Of a stretch of 22,187 bases of DNA, positions 14,271-21,918 are shown piece after piece. Numbering within the stretch: the first letter of the stretch is position 1; each line of letters starts with the position of its first letter. The DNA is from Fluviicola sp. (lineage in GTDB: Bacteria; Bacteroidota; Bacteroidia; Flavobacteriales_D; Crocinitomicaceae). The stretch spans positions 1 through 22,187 of the forward strand of contig NZ_JASLCN010000309.1 in the NCBI RefSeq assembly GCF_030151805.1. Direction: 5' to 3'. The translations under genes were made by a program, and so were the position numbers. Under the pieces are notes generated by a model. That model was not told the origin of the DNA. It worked only from the letters and a program-made list of their open reading frames with translations, and did no database searches.

Positions 14271-14333
14271 AGCCCAGTGGTACTAAGCGTTTCGGGATTT
14301 TTAATGAGCTGATTTTCCCGGATGACCTCCGGG

Positions 14334-16121
14334 TTAATCCTCCAATATATTCAAATCACTTTCCTCAATCAACTGCTTGTCATACAACTCCCGGTAATGA
14401 CTGCTTTGAGCCAATAAATCTGCCGGTTTTCCTTCTTCCAGGATGCGGCCATCTTCTAAAACGAGAATATAATCTGCGTTTCTGAGACTTGAAATCCGGT
14501 GACTGACAATCACGGAAGTGGTTTGATGCTCCTGGTTCAGCTTTTTCAGATTGCGCAGAATAATCTCTTCTGTTTCGGTATCTACAGCCGATAAACAGTC
14601 GTCCAACAATAAGATCTGAGGTTTGCGAATCAATGCTCTGGCAATACTTACGCGCTGTTTTTGTCCTCCGGAAAGGTTCACTCCGCGCTCACCCAGAATG
14701 GTGTCAAATTTGTCGGGGAAAGCTTCAATGTTGTGAAGCACATGTGCATTTTTGGCAGCTTCAATAATTTCCTCTTGTTTAACGGTGTCAAAATTCAAGG
14801 CTCCGAAAGCAATGTTGTTTTTAATGGTGTCGGAGAACAGGAAAACATCTTGCGGAACAACGGAAATTTGCTTGCGGTATTCGCTTAAATTGATTGTTGC
14901 TAACGCTTCGTCGTTGTAGTTGATATTTCCGGAACTTGGATCCAGTTGTCGTACAATCAACTGCAGCAGTGTGGATTTTCCGGAACCTGTTTTTCCGATA
15001 ATTCCAAGAGTTTCACCTCGTTTCAAGGTAAAGTTAATATCCGAAAGAACATCCGGAAGATCCGGTTTGTATCGGAATGATATGTTTTCGAATCGGATTT
15101 CCCGGAAAGCAGCTACTTCTGCCTGGCTGGTGTTTTTAATCGCCGGTTCCGTTTTCAGAAATTCATTGATCCGTTCCTGTGAAGCTGCTGCGCGTTGGTT
15201 GATACTGGTCACCCAGCCAATACTTGCGAAAGGCCATGTTAAATTGTAGATCAACAAAATGATTGTTACAATCTGTCCGGTTTGAATGGCTGGATTGTCT
15301 CCAAGAGTAAGCATTCCTCCGATGTAAATACTTAATAAGGTACTTGTTCCTATCAATAAAGAAATCGTCGGCATAAATAAGGCATTCGTGCGAACAAGGC
15401 GCATGGTCTTTTTGAGGTAGGAGCCCGAACTCGCTTCAAAGTTTTGTTTGGCGTGTTTTTCCTGGATATAGGCTTTGATTACACGGATTCCGGAGAATGT
15501 TTCCTGTCCCAAAGTGCTCAAACGGGATTGTTCCTGTTGTACTTCCTTGCTCAGTTTGTTCATTCTTGTTGAAACTAGGTAAATCAAAACTGCCATGATG
15601 GGAAGCGGCGCAAGTGCATAGAATGCCAGTTCCACATTGATCTTCAGCATTTGGTACAAGCTGAAAGGGAAGAGGGCAATCAGGTTGATGGTGTACATAA
15701 TTCCCGGGCCTAAGTATTGCCGAACCTGGGAAACGTCTTCTGAAATCCGGTTCATCAAATCTCCGGTGGATTGACTTTTGTAAAAGCTGTAATCCAACTG
15801 TTGGTATTTTTCGAAGATTTCATTTTTCAGGTCAAATTCGATGTACCGGGACATGACAATGAGTGTTTGCCGGGTCAGGAACAGGAAAAATCCCTTAATT
15901 ATGTTAAAAAGAATCACCATTCCGGCAAGACTGATGGCTGCCCAAAAAAGTGTTTGACCGGGATTAATCGGTTGGTTTCCTTTTAATACATCCATGGATT
16001 CACCGATAATTACGGGAATCAGAGCACCGAAGTAGTTACCGATAACGATAAAGAGAATACCAAGCAGGAATCGCCAACGGTATTTGAAGAAATATTTGTT
16101 TAAATAGCTTAGAGACTTCAT
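14334..16121 (-). CDS. ABC exporter half-transporter, MdlA/BmrC-like
   Basis: 595 residues with the fused layout of type IV exporters: six-helix membrane domain (about 1-320) and nucleotide-binding domain (about 340-580). The latter has Walker A GKTGSGKST at 376-384, Q-loop VVPQDVFLFS, signature LSGGQKQR at 483-490, Walker B ILLLDD with D507, and H541 in IVSHRIS. The residue after the Walker B Asp is D508 instead of the catalytic Glu (LLLDDCLSAVD), as in MdlA and BmrC, which work as one half of heterodimers with a degenerate ATP site. No partner gene lies nearby, so it may pair with a distant gene or act as a homodimer with slow hydrolysis. The substrate is unknown (lipids, drugs or peptides in relatives). 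Divergent from leucine dehydrogenase. Confidence 0.9.
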   Translation of the reverse strand: MKSLSYLNKYFFKYRWRFLLGILFIVIGNYFGALIPVIIGESMDVLKGNQPINPGQTLFWAAISLAGMVILFNIIKGFFLFLTRQTLIVMSRYIEFDLKNEIFEKYQQLDYSFYKSQSTGDLMNRISEDVSQVRQYLGPGIMYTINLIALFPFSLYQMLKINVELAFYALAPLPIMAVLIYLVSTRMNKLSKEVQQEQSRLSTLGQETFSGIRVIKAYIQEKHAKQNFEASSGSYLKKTMRLVRTNALFMPTISLLIGTSTLLSIYIGGMLTLGDNPAIQTGQIVTIILLIYNLTWPFASIGWVTSINQRAAASQERINEFLKTEPAIKNTSQAEVAAFREIRFENISFRYKPDLPDVLSDINFTLKRGETLGIIGKTGSGKSTLLQLIVRQLDPSSGNINYNDEALATINLSEYRKQISVVPQDVFLFSDTIKNNIAFGALNFDTVKQEEIIEAAKNAHVLHNIEAFPDKFDTILGERGVNLSGGQKQRVSIARALIRKPQILLLDDCLSAVDTETEEIILRNLKKLNQEHQTTSVIVSHRISSLRNADYILVLEDGRILEEGKPADLLAQSSHYRELYDKQLIEESDLNILED

Positions 16122-16134
16122 CCGATAAATTTCC

Positions 16135-16191
16135 TATTTTTGCGAGCGCTAATGCGATTTTGTTCGAATTACAAAATTAGCCATTCGCATT
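16135..16191. promoter_or_regulatory. Divergent promoter region with nested inverted repeats
   Basis: Between the exporter (minus) and leucine dehydrogenase (plus) lie AATGCGA (16151-16157) with TCGCATT (16185-16191), and inside them ATTTTGT (16157-16163) with ACAAAAT (16171-16177). A plus-strand -7 candidate TATTTTTG is at 16135-16142 and a minus-strand one (TAATTTTG) at 16179-16172, the latter overlapping the inner repeat. -33 boxes are not obvious. Confidence 0.4.
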
Positions 16192-16215
16192 GAAATAAAA
16201 GATTAAAAGTCGCGT

Positions 16216-17313
16216 ATGTTTGAAGTAAAAGAAGTCAAAGATTTAAATCTGGCTGAAAACCCCGTTATTTCTCAAATGAGTATGTATAACCATGAGCAAT
16301 TGTTATTCTGTAACGATACTGCAACTGGTCTGAAAGCAATTATTGCTGTTCACAACACTGTTCTGGGGCCTGCATTGGGCGGAACGCGTATGTGGATGTA
16401 CAATAATGAAATGGAGGCTCTGAATGACGTATTGCGTCTTTCAAGAGGTATGACATATAAGAATTCAATTTCAGGATTGAATTTGGGTGGTGGAAAAGCA
16501 GTGATCATCGGAGATTCCCGTTCGATGAAATCAGAAGCTTTGTTCCGTCGTTTCGGAAAATTTGTAAACTCTCTGGCAGGAAAATATATTACTGCGGAAG
16601 ATGTGGGTATTTCACCTGCTGATATGGTATTGGTTTCGATGGAAACAAATCACGTAGTTGGTTTACCAGGAAAAAGCGGTGATCCATCTCCTGTAACTGC
16701 TTACGGAGTTTATATGGGAATGAAAGCGTGTGCAAGCCAGCAATTCGGTTCTGATTCTTTGTCAGGAAAAAAAGTAGCGGTACAAGGTGTTGGTCACGTT
16801 GGAGAATATTTGGTGAAGCATTTGGTTTCTGAAGGAGCTGAAGTAACTGTAACGGATATTCACGAAGAAACATTGAAGCGTGTTGCAAACGAATACGGAG
16901 TGAAAGTGGTTGGTTTGGATGAGATTTATGACGTACCAATGGATATTTACGCTCCGTGTGCTTTGGGTGCAACTGTAAATGACGAGACCATTAACCGTTT
17001 GAAGTGTTCAATCATTGCCGGAGCTGCGAATAACCAGTTGGCAAATGAGAAAATTCACGGACAATTGGTGAAAGATAAAGGAATTATTTACGCTCCTGAC
17101 TTTGCATTGAATGCAGGTGGTGTAATCAATTGCTATTCTGAAGTGGCTAATTTGCCGGCAGAATGGTCCATGAGAAAAGCGGAAGAAATTTACACGACAA
17201 TCGGAAACATTGTTTCCCGTTCGAATGCTGAAGGAGTTCCGACTTACCAGATCGCTAATAAAATGGCAGAAGAGCGTATTGAGTCAATCGGTAAAGTAAA
17301 ATTACCACTATAA
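16216..17313 (+). CDS. Leucine dehydrogenase (Glu/Leu/Phe/Val dehydrogenase family)
   Basis: 365 residues, normal for branched-chain amino-acid dehydrogenases. It converts leucine, valine or isoleucine with NAD+ to the 2-oxo acid and ammonia in the cytosol. Substrate domain: GPALGGTRMW (51-60) with K82 (RGMTYKNSISGLNLGGGK) and K94, matching the two active-site lysines of Bacillus leucine dehydrogenase, and D129 (AEDVG). The NAD-binding Rossmann motif GVGHVG is at 191-196, with D219 likely contacting NAD ribose. The short length and GLNLGGGKAVI sequence fit leucine rather than glutamate dehydrogenase. It is the first gene of a run leading into nusB 22 bp downstream, and divergent from an ABC exporter. 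Confidence 0.92.
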   Translation: MFEVKEVKDLNLAENPVISQMSMYNHEQLLFCNDTATGLKAIIAVHNTVLGPALGGTRMWMYNNEMEALNDVLRLSRGMTYKNSISGLNLGGGKAVIIGDSRSMKSEALFRRFGKFVNSLAGKYITAEDVGISPADMVLVSMETNHVVGLPGKSGDPSPVTAYGVYMGMKACASQQFGSDSLSGKKVAVQGVGHVGEYLVKHLVSEGAEVTVTDIHEETLKRVANEYGVKVVGLDEIYDVPMDIYAPCALGATVNDETINRLKCSIIAGAANNQLANEKIHGQLVKDKGIIYAPDFALNAGGVINCYSEVANLPAEWSMRKAEEIYTTIGNIVSRSNAEGVPTYQIANKMAEERIESIGKVKLPL

Positions 17314-17335
17314 AAAGATAGGAGAGTAGCTACGA

Positions 17336-18283
17336 ATGCTGAATAGAAGACATTTACGTATTAAGGTTTTACAGGCTCTTTATGCTTATTTTCAGGGAGA
17401 TGAAGAAAGTATTAAGAAAACGGAAAACGAATTATTGCAGGCAGTAGATCGCATTTATGATCTGTACTTGTATTTATTGCTGACTTTCGGGGAACTGAAA
17501 GATATAGCACAACACCGTATTGAAGAGAACAAAAAGAAAATCCGTCCGAAGGAAGAGGATTTGAATCCGAATACCAAATTTGTGGATTCGGTGATTATCC
17601 AGGCTTTGCAGGATAGTTATTCTCTTCGCGAAGCATCGGAAGATCGCTCGGTAAACTGGATCGGAGACGATCATCATGAGATGTTCCGTAAGATCTACCT
17701 TCAAATGAGAGAGAGCGAAACGTATTTCTCTTTTATGAACAGCGGATTGACAGGTTTTGAAGAAGACAAGAATTTCATGATTAACCTGTTTAAGACAGAG
17801 ATTGCAAATTCTCCGCTGATCTATCATTTTTTCGAAGAGAAAAGCATTCACTGGCTAGACGATATTGATCTGGCTTGTCAAATGGTGATCAAATCCATTA
17901 AATTAATGGAAGAAGGTGAGAAATTTGTGGTGATGCCTTTGTTTAAAGACAAAGAAGATGAGCAGGAATTTTTGCGCACATTGCTTCGTAAAACCATTTC
18001 AATGGATTCCGAAAATCTTCAGTTGATTGATGAAATGACGGATAACTGGGAGTTGGAGCGTATTGCAAAAATGGATATTCTTCTATTGAAAATGGCCATT
18101 ACGGAACTTCAGGTGTTCAAGAATATTCCTAAAAAGGTAACTTTGAACGAATATATTGAGATTTCAAAGTTCTATTCAACTCCGAAAAGTCACGGATTTA
18201 TCAACGGAATCCTCGACAAAGCCGTTGATAGATTAGTAAAAGATGGAAAAATTTCTAAACTCGGAAGAGGTTTAATGGATTAA
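17336..18283 (+). CDS. nusB: Transcription antitermination factor NusB, long Bacteroidota form
   Basis: 315 residues, more than twice the E. coli protein (139). NusB with NusE (S10) binds boxA in rRNA leaders and prevents premature termination. The N-terminal segment MLNRRHLRIKVLQALYAYFQ carries the Arg-rich RNA-binding pattern of NusB, and the canonical helical core is recognisable at about 235-305 (LERIAKMDILLLKMAITELQ, then VTLNEYIEISKFYSTPKSHG and INGILDKAVDRL). About 170 extra residues lie between them, rich in charged helices. Long NusB is usual in this phylum as I recall. It lies 22 bp after leucine dehydrogenase and 4 bp before the DUF1573 gene, so all are probably one operon. Confidence 0.9.
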   Translation: MLNRRHLRIKVLQALYAYFQGDEESIKKTENELLQAVDRIYDLYLYLLLTFGELKDIAQHRIEENKKKIRPKEEDLNPNTKFVDSVIIQALQDSYSLREASEDRSVNWIGDDHHEMFRKIYLQMRESETYFSFMNSGLTGFEEDKNFMINLFKTEIANSPLIYHFFEEKSIHWLDDIDLACQMVIKSIKLMEEGEKFVVMPLFKDKEDEQEFLRTLLRKTISMDSENLQLIDEMTDNWELERIAKMDILLLKMAITELQVFKNIPKKVTLNEYIEISKFYSTPKSHGFINGILDKAVDRLVKDGKISKLGRGLMD

Positions 18284-18287
18284 TGTT

Positions 18288-18692
18288 ATGAAAAAAATCA
18301 TGTTTTTAGCCCCGATAGCGATCGGGATGGCCTTGTTGACAGCTTGTGGTTCTGATTCTCCTTCAGAAATCGTTGGTTACAAAACCACTATGAAAGTTGA
18401 AAGCGTATTTAATGCAGGAAAAATCGCCAGAGGTGAGGTGATTCATGCTAAATTTACTGTTGAGAACACAGGTGATAACCCGTTGGTGTTATCAGATGTA
18501 TCCGGATCGTGTTCTTGTACGGTAGCAGACTGGAGTAAAGAACCAATTGCTCCGGGAGAAAAAGGTTATGTAAAAGCAGATGTTAAAACAGAATCATTTT
18601 CTGAAGGACCTGTCACAAGAAGCGTGACCATTTTGTCCAATACAACTCCTCCGAGTACGAAGGTAGTGGTTGAAGCAAATATTATTAAATAA
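18288..18692 (+). CDS. DUF1573 lipoprotein
   Basis: 134 residues. The signal peptide ends with lipobox LLTAC and lipidation Cys20, so it is anchored to a membrane on the periplasmic side. The mature part is a single immunoglobulin-like DUF1573 domain (about 38-130): FNAGKIARGEVIHAKFTVEN, then SGSCSCTVADW (two cysteines that are characteristic of the family) and IAPGEKGYVKADVKT. Function is not established; such domains in Bacteroidota are often linked to surface or gliding systems, but nothing here shows that. It lies between nusB (4 bp) and yajC (25 bp). Confidence 0.9.
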   Translation: MKKIMFLAPIAIGMALLTACGSDSPSEIVGYKTTMKVESVFNAGKIARGEVIHAKFTVENTGDNPLVLSDVSGSCSCTVADWSKEPIAPGEKGYVKADVKTESFSEGPVTRSVTILSNTTPPSTKVVVEANIIK

Positions 18693-18717
18693 GTAGTTAA
18701 ATAAAAAAAGTAGAGTT

Positions 18718-18981
18718 ATGCAAATTATAATGCTTGTATTGATGTTGGTGGTGTTTTATTTCTTTTTAATTCGCCCGCAACAAAAAAAGCAAAAAGAATT
18801 GAAGTCTTTTCGTGAAAACTTGAAGCAAGGAGATAAAGTAGTGACTATCGGTGGAATTCATGGGAAAATTTTGGAGATCACTGATACTACGGTATTGATT
18901 AATTCGGAAGGTACCAAATTGCGTTTTGAAAAATCTGCCATTTCTACGGCAGTAGCTGAGAATCTTGGAACACCGGCTTAA
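18718..18981 (+). CDS. yajC: Sec translocon accessory subunit YajC
   Basis: 87 residues, typical. One N-terminal transmembrane helix (about 2-18) is followed by the family motif FFLIRPQQKKQKE, then the cytosolic domain with LKQGDKVVTIGGIHGKI and LRFEKSAI. YajC associates with SecDF-YidC in the Sec holotranslocon; it is non-essential in E. coli. It is the last gene of the leucine dehydrogenase - nusB - DUF1573 - yajC run, with a terminator 21 nt after the stop. secD/secF are not next to it here, unlike in gammaproteobacteria. Confidence 0.95.
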   Translation: MQIIMLVLMLVVFYFFLIRPQQKKQKELKSFRENLKQGDKVVTIGGIHGKILEITDTTVLINSEGTKLRFEKSAISTAVAENLGTPA

Positions 18982-19001
18982 TCCGATCGGATAAGAAAAT
19001 T

Positions 19002-19036
19002 AAAAGCATCGTCAACAGGCGGTGCTTTTTTATTTT
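19002..19036 (+). terminator. Rho-independent terminator of the yajC operon
   Basis: 9-bp stem AAAGCATCG (19003-19011) with CGGTGCTTT (19020-19028), one G-U pair, 8-nt loop, then T-rich to 19036. Confidence 0.85.
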
Positions 19037-19087
19037 TGACTTGTACCAGAATTTAGGTGGTTTTTGAAATTTCCCGCTGAGTCAAGT

Positions 19088-19313
19088 GTAAAAAGTCTCT
19101 CATTTTCTGCTAACATCTGCGCCCTTCTGCGGGAGAAGAAAATACACGGATATTTGATATCAGTATCTTTCCATTTCATCACCTATATTTTAGGACACTT
19201 ATGTCTATTTTTAAACCACATAGGTATATAGGACACATAGAGTTACCTGTCAGCAGAAAATCTTTTTACCGATACTAATGAGTATTTCCTTCTATGTGCT
19301 CTACTGTGGTTAA
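19088..19313. repeat. Mosaic of nested palindromic intergenic repeats
   Basis: The 19037-19312 gap contains no gene. GTAAAAAG..TTTTCTGCTAAC (19088-19114) is mirrored by 19249-19269, whose complement reads GTAAAAAGATTTTCTGCTGA plus C. A second family partly overlaps it: AACCACA (19214-19220) and CACATAGA (19234-19241) are mirrored by TCTATGTG (19291-19298) and TGTGGTT (19305-19311). AGGACAC occurs twice (19192, 19230) and TCTGCG twice (19116, 19126). It looks like one repeat inserted into or beside another. Confidence 0.6.
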
Positions 19314-19346
19314 TAAAAAATGCCACCCCGAAAAGGAATGGCATTC
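19313..19346 (-). terminator. Rho-independent terminator of the thiolase gene
   Basis: On the minus strand AATGCCA (19345 to 19339) pairs with TGGCATT (19325 to 19319), with a 13-nt loop and a following T-run (19320 to 19315). Confidence 0.75.
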
Positions 19347-19368
19347 TGTTTTATTTGTGTTCTTTCTC

Positions 19369-20547
19369 TTAGATATTCTCGATAATCATGGCAGAAGCAC
19401 CACCGCCTCCGTTACAGATTCCGGCACCACCGATTTTTCCACCGTTTTGCTTCAATACATTGATTAACGTAACAATGATACGGGATCCGGAGTTTCCAAG
19501 CGGGTGACCCAAAGCCACAGCTCCACCGTTTACATCCACTTTTGCAGGATCCAATCCTAAGATTTTGGTATTTGCCAAACCAACAACAGCAAAAGCCTGG
19601 TTCAATTCCCAGAAATCTACCTGGTCAGTACTCAATCCAGCTTTAGCCAACGCTTTCGGAACTGCTTTTGAAGGCGCTGTTGTGAAGAATTCCGGCTCAT
19701 GAGCAGCATCTGCATAACTCACAATTTTAGCAATTGGTTTCAATCCGTGTTTTTCAACCGCTTCTTTGGAAGCCAAAATCAAAGCAGAAGCTCCGTCATT
19801 CAATGTAGAAGCGTTTGCAGCTGTAATTGTTCCGTCTTTGTCAAATGCTGGTCTCAAAGAAGTGATTTTATCTAAAAATACATTTTTGTATTCTTCGTCT
19901 TCCACCACCATGATCGGATCTCCTTTACGCTGAGGAACAGAAACTCCAACGATTTCATCTTTGAATTTTCCTGCTTCCCATGCAGCAGCTGCACGTTTGT
20001 ATGAAGTGATTGCGAATTCGTCTTGTTGCTCACGCGAAATATCGTATTTCTTTGCAGTTAGCTCAGCGCATGTTCCCATAGGAACTTTGCTGTAGACATC
20101 CAATAAACCGTCTTTTGTGATTCCGTCCAACATCGTGATGTTCCCGAATTTCATACCGTTTCTTCCGTCAATATAATGAGGAGTCTGGCTCATGTTTTCC
20201 ATTCCACCTGCAACAACGATCTCATTGTCGCCTGCAAGAATTGTTTGAGCACCAAGCATAATTGCTTTCATTCCTGAAGCACATACTTTGTTCACAGTTG
20301 TACAAGGAACGGTATTTGGCAAACCGGCACCCAATGCAGCCTGACGAGCAGGAGCTTGTCCTACACCAGCCTGTAATACGTTACCCATGAAAACTTCATC
20401 AATGGATGCAGGATTAACTCCTGATTTATCAAGAGCACCTTTGATAGCAGTTGCTCCTAATTGAGTAGCAGAGATCGATGACAGACCGCCCATGAAAGCG
20501 CCCATTGGAGTACGAACCGCTGCAATAATGTAAACTTCTTTCGACAT
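19369..20547 (-). CDS. Acetyl-CoA C-acetyltransferase (thiolase)
   Basis: 392 residues, full-length thiolase. It catalyses reversible condensation or cleavage of acetoacetyl-CoA or longer 3-ketoacyl-CoA in the cytosol; the sequence alone does not settle whether its main role is beta-oxidation or acetoacetyl-CoA metabolism. The catalytic set is complete: nucleophile C89 in NKVCASGMKA, H348 in ALGHPLGNSG and C378 in GICNGGGGASA. NEAF-like sequence reads ELNQAFAVV. The short pimeloyl-type insertion pattern and length fit biosynthetic-type (AtoB/PhaA) thiolases. It is monocistronic: terminator downstream, 366-bp gap upstream. With leucine dehydrogenase it could serve branched-chain amino-acid catabolism (inference). 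Confidence 0.93.
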   Translation of the reverse strand: MSKEVYIIAAVRTPMGAFMGGLSSISATQLGATAIKGALDKSGVNPASIDEVFMGNVLQAGVGQAPARQAALGAGLPNTVPCTTVNKVCASGMKAIMLGAQTILAGDNEIVVAGGMENMSQTPHYIDGRNGMKFGNITMLDGITKDGLLDVYSKVPMGTCAELTAKKYDISREQQDEFAITSYKRAAAAWEAGKFKDEIVGVSVPQRKGDPIMVVEDEEYKNVFLDKITSLRPAFDKDGTITAANASTLNDGASALILASKEAVEKHGLKPIAKIVSYADAAHEPEFFTTAPSKAVPKALAKAGLSTDQVDFWELNQAFAVVGLANTKILGLDPAKVDVNGGAVALGHPLGNSGSRIIVTLINVLKQNGGKIGGAGICNGGGGASAMIIENI

Positions 20548-20913
20548 AGCAAATTATAATTTCGATGACGAATTTACTGATTTTTCTTGTGTTATTTATG
20601 GGAATGAGGTATTATAATCGCCTAAAATTGGAATCCTTGTTACTTTGGACAAAGAGGGTGGAAAGCAAGGGAAAGACCTGTACATTGTTTTAACCTCGTT
20701 GATACATAAATTGTATCATTTTTTGCAGAGGCGTGTTGATTCGGTACTTAAAGCATTACTTTAACTATCTGTAAATTAGGTTGAATCATTTTTTTTGGAA
20801 TTTTCTTCCAGTAGAAAAAGTATTAATTCTAACAGAAGTCTCGCTATTTTTAGGTTTATTCACTAAATTCAGTGATTTAACTAAATTTGTAAAAATTAAA
20901 AACCAATCAGTCT
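20548..20913. other. 366-bp divergent intergenic region
   Basis: No gene is convincing here. The region contains a 7-bp hairpin TGATACA-TAAAT-TGTATCA (20700-20718) followed by six T, a TCACT/AGTGA inverted pair (20860-20875) and a plus-strand -7 box TAAATTTG (20882-20889) 24 nt before the DUF3078 gene. The rest is AT-rich with no further structure that I see. Confidence 0.5.
20882..20889 (+). promoter_or_regulatory. Predicted -7 box (TAAATTTG) of the DUF3078 gene
   Basis: TAAATTTG matches TAnnTTTG and lies 24 nt before ATG 20914, with a 5-bp inverted repeat (20860-20875) just upstream in the -33 zone. Confidence 0.5.
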
Positions 20914-21900
20914 ATGAAAATCATTATTCTCTTTTTTGCTTTGGCAACAAGTTCTCTTGTTTTTTCCCAAACAGATGCGGAAAAGTTGCGTGACGAATTA
21001 AAAAAACAAGACGCGCTTCATGATTCACTACTTCCGAAGAAATATTGGACTTATACCAGTTTATTTGGTCTGTCAGGTTCTCAAACAGCATTTGTAAATT
21101 GGGCTGCAGGTGGACGAAATAACATCGCCGTACTCAGCTTTATTAATTTCTCAGCAACCTACGAAAAGCGCCGGTTGAAATGGACAAACGATGTGGCGTT
21201 GGCACTTGGTGGGATGTATTACACCGATTCTACGGGAAAAAAACAAGGTCTTCAGAAAACAGATGACCGGATCGATTTGGCATCTTCATTTGGTTATGAA
21301 TTTAAGAAACATTGGTTTTTAACAGCTCTTGGAGGTTTTAGAACGCAATTTTTGAATGGATTTAGTTTTCCGAATGATTCCGTTCCGATTTCGAAATTCA
21401 TGGCTCCGGGTTATGTCAATTTTTCGCTTGGTATTGAATATGCTCCGGTAGATTATTTCAGTGTGTATTTATCGCCGATTGCTTCCAAAATGACATTTGT
21501 CAGGGATCAGCGTTTGGCAAATGCCGGAGCTTTTGGCGTAAAAGCAGCGGAATTGGATGAAAGCGGAAATATTTTGAAACCAGGATTGCGTTTTAGAAGC
21601 GAAATAGGGGCTTACTTCCGGGTTCGTTTTCAAAAAGAGATTTTCAAGAATGTTGAAATGAAGACGCGTTTGGAATTGTTTAGCAATTACGAGCATAACC
21701 CGCAAAATATCGATGTTAATTTTGAAAATATCTTCACATTCAAAGTCAATAAATGGCTTCAGGCTTCATTACAGTGGAACCTGATTTATGATGATGATAT
21801 CCAAATTCGTGATTCGAAAGGAAGAACTGGTCCGAGAACACAATTTAAATCGGTATTGGGCTTAGGAATTTCATACACTTTAACGAATAAGAAAAAGTAA
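20914..21900 (+). CDS. DUF3078 outer-membrane protein
   Basis: 328 residues. Signal peptide about 1-18 (MKIIILFFALATSSLVFS, cut before Gln19). A short helix (DAEKLRDELKKQDALHD) is followed by the DUF3078 signature WTYTSLFGLSGSQTAFVNWA, AGGRNNIAVLSFINFSA and WTNDVALALGGMYY. From there to the end alternating hydrophobic/polar strands with aromatic ends (for example LFSNYEHNPQNIDVNFEN and LQASLQWNLIYDDD) suggest a beta-barrel. The family is nearly confined to Bacteroidota; its function is unknown. The C-terminus is not the usual Phe but a basic KKK tail. It has its own -7 box and is followed 18 nt downstream by a VWA gene. Confidence 0.85.
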   Translation: MKIIILFFALATSSLVFSQTDAEKLRDELKKQDALHDSLLPKKYWTYTSLFGLSGSQTAFVNWAAGGRNNIAVLSFINFSATYEKRRLKWTNDVALALGGMYYTDSTGKKQGLQKTDDRIDLASSFGYEFKKHWFLTALGGFRTQFLNGFSFPNDSVPISKFMAPGYVNFSLGIEYAPVDYFSVYLSPIASKMTFVRDQRLANAGAFGVKAAELDESGNILKPGLRFRSEIGAYFRVRFQKEIFKNVEMKTRLELFSNYEHNPQNIDVNFENIFTFKVNKWLQASLQWNLIYDDDIQIRDSKGRTGPRTQFKSVLGLGISYTLTNKKK

Positions 21901-21918
21901 AAAGCGTATTTTCGTTGC

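Noticed and set aside
14317..14333. GC-rich hairpin CCCGGA/TCCGGG as terminator of the exporter gene
   Set aside because: On the minus strand the stem is followed by AAAATC and on the plus strand by TTAATCC; no T-run on either side. It may help stop transcripts but cannot be called intrinsic.
19088..19313. CRISPR-like array
   Set aside because: The repeats are inverted, unequal and too few, with no regular spacers or cas genes.
20781..20993. 70-codon open frame before and into the DUF3078 gene
   Set aside because: It overlaps the clear signal-peptide start of DUF3078 in another frame, runs through the -7 box, and its translation looks like translated AT-rich noncoding DNA.
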